Positions 1 to 5,175 of a stretch of DNA of 8,092 bases are shown here, piece by piece. Location: positions 1 to 8,092 of the forward strand of contig JBBDRV010000085.1 in the NCBI GenBank assembly GCA_040905285.1. The letters are read 5' to 3'. The notes under the pieces were generated by a model. The model did not search any database and was not told the origin of the DNA. It saw nothing but the letters and a program-made list of their open reading frames with translations. The position numbers and the translations under genes were made by a program. How positions within the stretch are numbered: the first letter of the stretch is position 1; each line of letters begins with the position of its first letter. This stretch comes from JBBDRV01 sp040905285 (GTDB lineage: Bacteria; Bacteroidota; Rhodothermia; Balneolales; Balneolaceae).

Positions 1-204
1 CACAAAATCACTCCGGTGGCGGAGCTGCTGGAACTGGATCAGGTATTGGGCGAGTACCGGTATTCCAAAGAAATGCTGGCGAACAACGCGGACGAGGAAG
101 AGCTGAGAGAGTCCGTCAGGCGTGTGCGCCGCATATGCAGCCGGATTACTGATGAATTCCACGATATCATGAACAATATAAAAAAAGGGAAGTACAGTAA
201 ATGA
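1..204 (+). CDS. Unidentified protein, C-terminal fragment
   Basis: The reading frame is open from the left edge, starting with His-Lys-Ile-Thr-Pro, and ends at TGA 202-204, so about 67 C-terminal residues are visible. A GTG at position 16 is in frame, but with no upstream stop in view it is more likely internal than the true start. The visible part is strongly charged and probably all helical, with alternating Glu/Arg-rich stretches such as EEELRESVRRVRRICSR and a lysine-rich tail (KKGKYSK). No catalytic motif, signal peptide or membrane segment is visible. I do not recognise the family. The stop overlaps the galE start as ATGA (201-204), so the two are very likely co-transcribed and perhaps translationally coupled. 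That would fit a role linked to sugar-nucleotide or surface polysaccharide metabolism, but only by neighbourhood. Confidence 0.6.
   Translation, partial: HKITPVAELLELDQVLGEYRYSKEMLANNADEEELRESVRRVRRICSRITDEFHDIMNNIKKGKYSK
185..192 (+). promoter_or_regulatory. Ribosome binding site of galE
   Basis: The purine run AAGGGAAG sits 8 bases before the galE ATG at 201, inside the last codons of the upstream gene. It is the only well-placed Shine-Dalgarno-like site I find in the window, and it supports the ATG at 201 as the true galE start. Confidence 0.55.
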
Positions 205-1217
205 GTATTCTCATAACAGGCGGAAGCGGCTACATCGGCAGCCATACGGCACTTGAGTTACTGACAGCCGGCTATCCGGTAGTCGCCCTCGACAATCTGA
301 GCAACAGCAGTGCCGAATCACTGAAACGCGTCTCAAAACTGGCCGGCAAACCCTGTCCGCTGGTAAAGACTGACCTTCTGGATAAAAATGAGTTGCTCCG
401 GCTCTTCCGGGAATATGACATCGAGGGCGTCATTCATTTTGCCGGGCTGAAAGCCGTCGGGGAATCCGTCAAAATGCCACTCCTCTACTACCGGAACAAC
501 GTACAGGGAACCCTTAACCTGCTTGCTGCAATGCAGGAATCCGGTGTGAAGAACATGGTCTTCAGCTCATCATGTACGGTCTATGGTAATCCCGATCGAA
601 TACCCGTCCGTGAAGATTCGCCCCTTTCGGCTGCCAGTCCCTACGGGCGGACCAAGCTCATGATCGAATACATGCTGAAAGATTTACACACGGCGGACCC
701 GGAGTGGAATGTCATTCTGCTGAGGTACTTCAATCCCGTTGGAGCACATAAAAGCGGGGAAATCGGGGAAGACCCTTCTGGAATACCTGATAACCTCATG
801 CCTTACCTGGCCCAGGTAGCCATCGGGAAACTGGATCACCTGAATGTATTCGGGAATGACTATCAGACCAGGGACGGAACAGGTATACGCGACTATATAC
901 ATGTTGTGGATCTGGCGCTAGGCCATATAAGGGCATGGGAAAAACTGGATGAGAAACCGGGAGTCAGTGTCTATAATCTCGGCACGGGAACAGGCTATTC
1001 CGTACTCGATATGATCAGGGCCTTTGAAGAAGCGACCGGGATGAAAATTCCGTACCGGACGGTTGACCGCCGGGAAGGTGATATCGCGGAAATATATGCC
1101 GACCCTTCCAAAGCCGTAAAAGAACTCGGCTGGTCGGCAGAACGCGATCTGCAACAGATGTGCCTGGACACCTGGAACTGGCAGTCAAAGAATCCGAGAG
1201 GGTATCGCGGCAAATAA
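201..1217 (+). CDS. galE: UDP-glucose 4-epimerase
   Basis: GalE interconverts UDP-glucose and UDP-galactose in the cytoplasm using tightly bound NAD, serving the Leloir pathway and supply of UDP-galactose for glycans. The 338-residue product matches the family's usual length (E. coli GalE is 338). It is an extended short-chain dehydrogenase. The NAD-binding GxxGxxG is at Gly7-Gly10-Gly13 (TGGSGYIGSHT). The DNLSNSS segment that follows near residue 31 is typical of GalE. The catalytic triad is Ser/Thr in SSSCTVYG (122-129), Tyr148 and Lys152 (YGRTK). The LLRYFNPVGAH segment and the C-terminal GTGTGYSVLDMI and NPRGY segments also fit. The ATG at 201 has a good ribosome binding site and overlaps the preceding stop by ATGA. 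The product could act on UDP-GlcNAc/GalNAc as well; the sequence alone does not settle this. Confidence 0.96.
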   Translation: MSILITGGSGYIGSHTALELLTAGYPVVALDNLSNSSAESLKRVSKLAGKPCPLVKTDLLDKNELLRLFREYDIEGVIHFAGLKAVGESVKMPLLYYRNNVQGTLNLLAAMQESGVKNMVFSSSCTVYGNPDRIPVREDSPLSAASPYGRTKLMIEYMLKDLHTADPEWNVILLRYFNPVGAHKSGEIGEDPSGIPDNLMPYLAQVAIGKLDHLNVFGNDYQTRDGTGIRDYIHVVDLALGHIRAWEKLDEKPGVSVYNLGTGTGYSVLDMIRAFEEATGMKIPYRTVDRREGDIAEIYADPSKAVKELGWSAERDLQQMCLDTWNWQSKNPRGYRGK

Positions 1218-1227
1218 ACTCTGGATC

Positions 1228-1311
1228 ATGATCCGCGGCCAGTGGTACGCCGGAAAAGAGGCCGCTGAAAAGCTGAAAGAGATCGAAAAACGGCTAAAGA
1301 ACCGAAAATGA
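1228..1311 (+). CDS. Possible 27-residue small protein
   Basis: An ATG-to-TGA frame of 27 codons fills the gap after galE and overlaps the last 18 bases of the convergent M42 peptidase gene. The predicted peptide begins MIRGQWYAGKEAAEK and continues as a Lys/Glu-rich amphipathic helix. Codon choice resembles the neighbouring genes. No ribosome binding site precedes the ATG, which sits inside the 12-base palindrome GGATCATGATCC. The same frame is open for some distance upstream inside galE, so it could equally be a chance frame or the remnant of a longer gene. I do not recognise a family. Confidence 0.2.
   Translation: MIRGQWYAGKEAAEKLKEIEKRLKNRK
1235..1265. repeat. GC-rich inverted repeat between galE and the M42 gene
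   Basis: GCGGCC (1235-1240) is the reverse complement of GGCCGC (1260-1265), with 19 bases between. The perfect 12-base palindrome GGATCATGATCC (1223-1234) lies immediately to the left. The location between two convergent genes suits a transcription end, but no clear T-tract follows on either strand and the loop is long, so terminator function is only a possibility. Confidence 0.2.
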
Positions 1312-2388
1312 CTGATCCGGCTCCATAGCCAGGACCGACTCGGTCATCAGCGCAATCAGCTGCCTGATATCCTGAAGCGAGGCGGTCTCCACAGGAGAGT
1401 GCATATACCTCAGAGGCAGGGAAACAAGGGCACTCGGCACGCCCGTCCGCTGATAAAAAATACTGTCCGTATCCGTGCCCGTCCGAACACTGGTCGCTTC
1501 ATGCTGAATATCTATCTTTTTTTCCGAGGCAGTCTTTTCCACCAGTTCAACCACTTTCGGGTGATTGGCCCCTCCATGCTGGACAGTCGGCCCCTTCCCC
1601 AGTTTTACCTGTCCGTGTTCCCGGTGATCGATGCCCGGTGTGTCGGTGGCGTGAGTCACATCCGTAACAAGTGCGGCGTCCGGCATATGACGGTAGGTCA
1701 TCATTCTGGCACCAAACCCGCCGATCTCTTCCTGTATCGAGTTGAGACCAAGTACATTCACCTTCAGATTCTTCCGGCTCTTATACAGGTTTTTAAATAC
1801 TCCGGCCAGGACGAATCCCCCGATCCTGTTATCAAGTGCACGGGCAGTGATAATATCATCCCTGAGCATATACGGGTCTACGGCATAGGTAACGGGGTCT
1901 CCTATCTGCACATGACTGAGTGCCTCTTCCCTGTCGGCGGCTCCTATATCAACATAGATATCCTTCCAGGAAGGCTCTTTGCCGCCTCCATTCTTGTTGC
2001 CCTGCAGGTGAATGGCCGTATTTCCGGTCACGCCGGTCACCTTGCCCCTGGGTGAGTGGATATGGACGCGTTTTGCCCTTGCGATTGTGGAATCGCTTCC
2101 TCCCAGTTTGTTCAGGTAGACGAACCCGTCATCGGATATATGCTGAACCACCATGCCTATTTCATCGCAGTGGGCCTCCAGCATAACTGTCATCACATCC
2201 GGGTTTGTCTCCAGTCGTGCAACAGCTGAACCATAGGCATCTGTCTCTACCCTGTCAGCGAAATCCGCCAGATATCCGGTCCAGATTTTCTGGCCGCCGG
2301 ATTCATACCCGACCGGGCTGGGGGTAATGAGCAGTTTTTCAAGAAATTCCTGTGTTTTCTTATCGAACATAAGATAGTTTAAATGCAT
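1294..2388 (-). CDS. M42-family metallo-aminopeptidase
   Basis: This is a cytoplasmic di-metal (Zn/Co) aminopeptidase of the M42 family (glutamyl/deblocking aminopeptidase, once misannotated as endoglucanase). Known members form TET-like dodecamers that degrade peptides released by proteases. All metal and catalytic positions expected for the family are visible in the 364-residue product: His73 and Asp75 in AHCDEIG, Asp186 in ALDNRIGG, the Glu220-Glu221 pair in QEEIGG, Asp243 in VTDVTHATD, and His330 in RYMHSPVE. The Gly-rich LDNRIGGF and HSPVE segments are diagnostic. The longest start is ATG 2388. An in-frame ATG at 2370 gives the N-terminus MFDKKTQEFLEKLL, closer to the usual family start, and neither has a ribosome binding site. 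The gene stands alone, converging with galE and diverging from the HD gene. Substrate preference cannot be read from the sequence. Confidence 0.93.
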   Translation of the reverse strand: MHLNYLMFDKKTQEFLEKLLITPSPVGYESGGQKIWTGYLADFADRVETDAYGSAVARLETNPDVMTVMLEAHCDEIGMVVQHISDDGFVYLNKLGGSDSTIARAKRVHIHSPRGKVTGVTGNTAIHLQGNKNGGGKEPSWKDIYVDIGAADREEALSHVQIGDPVTYAVDPYMLRDDIITARALDNRIGGFVLAGVFKNLYKSRKNLKVNVLGLNSIQEEIGGFGARMMTYRHMPDAALVTDVTHATDTPGIDHREHGQVKLGKGPTVQHGGANHPKVVELVEKTASEKKIDIQHEATSVRTGTDTDSIFYQRTGVPSALVSLPLRYMHSPVETASLQDIRQLIALMTESVLAMEPDQSFSVL

Positions 2389-2543
2389 TTTAATAGGGAC
2401 ATGCCAATATAAAAAAGTGACGGACAGATTCCCGTACCATGTTTCCTTTTTTATTTCATCCGGAAAGGTCTCATCTTTGATGAGCCGCCGGAGTGACGGG
2501 ACGGTTCAGAAGGGGGTATGAATGACCGCAGCCAAAAATTGCA
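2389..2543. promoter_or_regulatory. Divergent intergenic region, probably with both promoters
   Basis: This 155-base spacer separates the divergent M42 and HD genes and must carry at least one promoter for each, but I find no convincing -35/-10 pair. It holds a short hairpin, CTCATC-TTT-GATGAG (2470-2484), and an imperfect direct repeat beginning AGTGACGG at 2416 and 2492, with 12 of 16 positions matching. A purine run AGAAGGGGGT lies at 2508-2517. The repeat could be a regulator site, but two copies at this length could be chance. Confidence 0.35.
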
Positions 2544-2547
2544 GTGA
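2518..2547 (+). CDS. Possible 9-codon leader ORF before the HD gene
   Basis: ATG 2518 opens a frame encoding MNDRSQKLQ that stops at TGA 2545-2547, sharing its last base with the ATG at 2547 of the HD gene (TGATG). A strong purine run (AGAAGGGGGT, 2508-2517) lies just before it. That run is closer to this ATG than is usual, is better spaced for a second ATG at 2522, and is about 30 bases from the HD start, which has no ribosome binding site of its own. The arrangement would suit re-initiation or coupling, but a frame this short may be accidental. Confidence 0.2.
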   Translation: MNDRSQKLQ

Positions 2548-3809
2548 TGGATAAAAGCACACAGTACAAAATTTTCAATGACCCCATACACGGTTTTATC
2601 ACCGTACCAAAAGGGATCATACTGAAACTGATCGATCACCCGTATGTGCAGCGACTCCGGCGGATCAGACAGCTCGGGCTGGGATATCTTGTTTTTCCCG
2701 CCGCCGAACATTCCCGGTTTTCACATGCGATCGGCGCACTTGAACTGGGGCAGCGGGTTTTAAAAAACCTTCGTGAAAAAGATACCACCATCAGCGATGC
2801 GGAAATAGAGGGCACGCTGATCGCCATACTTCTTCACGACATCGGGCACGGTCCTCTCTCCCACACACTTGAACACTCCCTGATCGATCACTTCAATCAT
2901 GAAATGATGAGTCTTTCCATCATGAAAGAGTTGAACCGCCAGTTTGACGGTGCCCTTGATACAGCTGTTGACATTTTCACAGACCAGCATCCCAAAAAAT
3001 TCCTGCATCAGCTTATTTCATCCCAGCTCGATATAGACAGACTGGATTATCTGAAAAGAGACAGTTTCTTCACAGGGGTTTCCGAAGGGTCGGTTGGGAT
3101 AAACAGAATTCTGAAGACGATGCGCATCTTCAAGGGTAATGTCGTCATCGAAAAAAAGGGGATCTATGCTATCGAAAATTACATTCTGTCCCGCCGGCTG
3201 ATGTATATGCAGGTATATCTGCACAAGACGGTACTGGCCGCCGACACCCTCCTGAAGATGATTTACCGGAGGGTTGCCTGGCTTCTTGACAGGGGAAAAG
3301 ATCTGCCGCAGCCGTCCATTGCTCTGAGGTTTTTCCTTGAAAACCGGCCTTCAGCCAGGAAAAGAATCACGAAAAACATGATTGAGATGTACACCCTTCT
3401 TGATGATCATGATATTTTCCTGAGTATCAAATACTGGATGCACTCTGACGATGCGATACTGTCTGACCTTTGCAGCCGTTTCCTGAACCGCTCGCTCTTC
3501 CGGACCACATTTACAAAAAAAACCGGCATCAGGGCAAAAAAAAGGCTCATGGATCAAACCCGGACCATTTTGAAAAGTAAAGGCCTGCCATCCGACGAAG
3601 AATCCGCTTCCTTTTATTTCAAAACGGATCAGAGTTACAGTGAAGCCTACAAGTATGAGAACGAGGGCATCTGGATTCTCGACGAAAATGAAAGGGCCGT
3701 TGAATTCTCAAAAGCCGCTGACACAAAAAATATCATTGCCCTGACACAGCCTGTGGTAAAGCCGTACATCGTGCACCTGAAGGACATTGACCGGGACATT
3801 GCTGACTAG
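2544..3809 (+). CDS. HD-domain phosphohydrolase, dNTPase/SAMHD1-like
   Basis: The 421-residue product is a metal-dependent HD phosphohydrolase of the type typified by B. subtilis YwfO, E. faecalis EF1143 and SAMHD1, characterised members of which cleave dNTPs to nucleoside and triphosphate. The N-terminus carries the family segment KIFNDPIHGFI (9-19) and the basic YVQRLRRIRQLG (34-45). The four metal ligands are visible: His61 in HSRFSHAIG, His98-Asp99 in LLHDIGHGPLSH, and Asp165 in SQLDIDRLDYLKRDS, with Tyr169 matching the SAMHD1 substrate-contact tyrosine. The rest is helical. There is no signal peptide or membrane segment. GTG 2544 and ATG 2547 are consecutive and an in-frame stop at 2523 excludes an earlier start, so ATG 2547 is my preferred start. 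The gene converges on folA/thyA, so a role in dNTP balance is attractive but inferred. The true substrate is unproven. Confidence 0.88.
   Translation: MMDKSTQYKIFNDPIHGFITVPKGIILKLIDHPYVQRLRRIRQLGLGYLVFPAAEHSRFSHAIGALELGQRVLKNLREKDTTISDAEIEGTLIAILLHDIGHGPLSHTLEHSLIDHFNHEMMSLSIMKELNRQFDGALDTAVDIFTDQHPKKFLHQLISSQLDIDRLDYLKRDSFFTGVSEGSVGINRILKTMRIFKGNVVIEKKGIYAIENYILSRRLMYMQVYLHKTVLAADTLLKMIYRRVAWLLDRGKDLPQPSIALRFFLENRPSARKRITKNMIEMYTLLDDHDIFLSIKYWMHSDDAILSDLCSRFLNRSLFRTTFTKKTGIRAKKRLMDQTRTILKSKGLPSDEESASFYFKTDQSYSEAYKYENEGIWILDENERAVEFSKAADTKNIIALTQPVVKPYIVHLKDIDRDIAD
3806..3809. other. Convergent stop codons sharing CTAG
   Basis: The palindrome CTAG contains the TAG stop of the + strand HD gene (3807-3809) and, on the other strand, the TAG stop of folA (3808-3806). 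The two genes therefore overlap tail to tail by four bases, with no untranslated space between them. Confidence 0.9.
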
Positions 3810-4303
3810 ATTAACGGCAGGGACTGTTGGTTTTCCCTGTAATGGATAAAGCTGAACTGCGGGTGATCTTCCCTCCAGGTTTCCTTCCATCGGCTGCTGA
3901 TATCATTCCGGTATTCCGGAAAATACGTGTCCCCCTCATACTCGGCATGTATTTCTGTGATATAAAGCTCATCCGCCTGCCTGATTGTTTCCCTGTACAC
4001 CTGCCCACCTCCGATGACAAATACCGTTTCCCTGTCCTTCACGCTGTCCAGTGCCGCCTTTAGGGATCTGAAAACATCCACACCGGTTTCAGGGTAGTCT
4101 CTTGTCTTTGACAATACCAGATTTGTCCTGCCCGGCAACGGTTTTTCGCCTAGTTCCTCAAATACGCCTCTGCCCATGATGACGGGGCACCCCATGGTCG
4201 TCTTCCTGAAAAACCGCAAGTCCTCTTTAAAGTGCCAGGGAAGTCCCCCCTGTGCACCTATTAACAGGTTAGGGTCATGAGCTGCAATCAGGGCAAGAGT
4301 CAT
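3806..4303 (-). CDS. folA: Dihydrofolate reductase
   Basis: DHFR reduces dihydrofolate to tetrahydrofolate with NADPH in the cytoplasm and is the target of trimethoprim. The 165-residue product has the usual length (E. coli 159) and motifs. It has the N-terminal LIAAHDPNLLIG strand-loop and LPWHFKEDL with Trp23 and catalytic Asp28 (Asp27 in E. coli). It also has VIMGRGVFEELG (41-52), the PGRTN segment with the folate-binding Arg59, VFVIGGGQVY (94-103) with the NADPH-binding glycines, and GDTYFPEY with Thr126 matching E. coli Thr113. The ATG at 4303 overlaps the thyA stop as ATGA, so translation is probably coupled; there is no strong ribosome binding site. ThyA produces dihydrofolate, which this enzyme recycles. 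The tail after FSFIHYRE is a few residues longer than in E. coli and ends in the CTAG shared with the HD gene. Confidence 0.96.
   Translation of the reverse strand: MTLALIAAHDPNLLIGAQGGLPWHFKEDLRFFRKTTMGCPVIMGRGVFEELGEKPLPGRTNLVLSKTRDYPETGVDVFRSLKAALDSVKDRETVFVIGGGQVYRETIRQADELYITEIHAEYEGDTYFPEYRNDISSRWKETWREDHPQFSFIHYRENQQSLPLI
3818..3839 (+). terminator. Weak stem-loop after the HD gene stop
   Basis: CAGGGA (3818-3823) pairs with TCCCTG (3834-3839) around a 10-base loop, starting 8 bases after the HD gene stop and lying within the last codons of folA on the opposite strand. No T-tract follows on the + strand, so it is not a classical intrinsic terminator. It may be a chance pairing constrained by coding. 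Confidence 0.2.
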
Positions 4304-5148
4304 ACGGCCACTTCAAATTTAATGGCCGGGTGCGGATTGTAGCCGTGAAGCCTGAAGTCGTCGAATTCGAGCGAATCAACCGGCTTGTTGCTGATCTCAA
4401 GCGACGGCAGCTGTCCGGGTTTACGTTTTATCTGTTCCCGCAAACCATCAATGTGATTTACGTAGATATGGGCATCGGCAATGGTATGTGCAAAAACACC
4501 TGGCTGCAGGTCAACCTCCTGAGCGATAGCCATGGTCAAGGCGGAGTAGCAGGCAAGGTTAAAGGGGATGCCCAGGGCTACATCTCCCGATCTCTGGGTC
4601 AGGTGGCAGTTCAGTCTTCCACCGGACACATTAAAAATGTACATGATATGACACGGCGGCAGCGCCATTTCGTCCAGAAGAGCCGGATGCCAGGAACTGA
4701 CAACAATTCTTCTGCTGTTCGGATTGGTCTTAAGCATCCGGATTGCACGTGCGACCTGGTCGAATTCTTTATTTTTCAGCCTGCCCGGCTCGTTTTTCCC
4801 GTTCCGGAGATACGTCTCTCCCTCCTCATTTTCAACATACGGGAATCGTCTCCACAGGACAGGATAAATAGGCCCGACATACCCCTTCTCATCAGCCCAT
4901 GCATCCCAGATGTGGCAATTGTTATCATCACGAAGCCACCTGATATGATCTTCCCCCCTCAAATACCAGAGCAGCTCAAGAATAACGGATCTGAAAAACA
5001 CTTTTTTGGTTGTCAGTAAAGGGAAGCCCCCGGCCAGGTCAACTTTGTAATGTTCGGCAAAACAGGAAAGGGTATCCGTCCCCGTCCTGTTCTCTTTCCG
5101 GATACCGTTTTCAAGAACATTTTTCACAAGATCAAGATATGCTTTCAT
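4300..5148 (-). CDS. thyA: Thymidylate synthase (ThyA type)
   Basis: ThyA converts dUMP to dTMP, using 5,10-methylene-tetrahydrofolate as carbon donor and reductant and releasing dihydrofolate. The 282-residue product carries the expected residues: Arg21 (RTGT), Glu58 (LELLWYLRG), Arg146-Arg147 (NSRRIVVSSW), catalytic Cys166 (LPPCHIMYIF), Arg186-Ser187 and Asp189 (QRSGDVALGIPFN), Asn197, and His227/Tyr229 (DAHIYVNH). The C-terminus GYNPHPAIKFEVAV matches the closing tail of the family. Two departures from E. coli are visible. The usual YGxQWR reads YPVLWRRFP at 95-103, and about 18 extra residues lie between roughly 104 and 130, which explains the length difference (282 against 264). The only usable start is ATG 5148, because TAA follows four codons upstream; an AGAGG abuts the ATG too closely for a normal ribosome binding site. 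It lies 27 bases after mgtE and overlaps folA. Confidence 0.96.
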   Translation of the reverse strand: MKAYLDLVKNVLENGIRKENRTGTDTLSCFAEHYKVDLAGGFPLLTTKKVFFRSVILELLWYLRGEDHIRWLRDDNNCHIWDAWADEKGYVGPIYPVLWRRFPYVENEEGETYLRNGKNEPGRLKNKEFDQVARAIRMLKTNPNSRRIVVSSWHPALLDEMALPPCHIMYIFNVSGGRLNCHLTQRSGDVALGIPFNLACYSALTMAIAQEVDLQPGVFAHTIADAHIYVNHIDGLREQIKRKPGQLPSLEISNKPVDSLEFDDFRLHGYNPHPAIKFEVAV

Positions 5149-5175
5149 CCTCTGTTTTTTTTAAAATTAACTGTT

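Noticed and set aside
1399..2055. 218-codon + strand open frame opposite the M42 peptidase gene
   Set aside because: It is antisense to a gene with the complete M42 metal-ligand set, and its translation looks unstructured and family-less.
2406..2411. TATATT on the - strand as the -10 box for the M42 gene
   Set aside because: The expected -35 position (about 2429-2434) reads CGGGAA, unlike any usual consensus. The hexamer is short and AT-rich enough to be chance.
2628..2891. 12-base repeat CTGATCGATCAC at 2628-2639 and 2880-2891
   Set aside because: Both copies encode Leu-Ile-Asp-His in the HD protein in the same frame. They are short, coding-constrained and not part of a larger repeat.
2544..3809. 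HD phosphohydrolase as part of an anti-phage system
   Set aside because: The neighbours are housekeeping genes, there is no sensor, nuclease, toxin or mobile element nearby, and the protein resembles the widespread YwfO/EF1143 type. Nothing in the window points to defence.
4330..5019. 229-codon + strand open frame opposite thyA
   Set aside because: It is fully antisense to thyA, which has all its catalytic residues. No motif or ribosome binding site supports the antisense frame.
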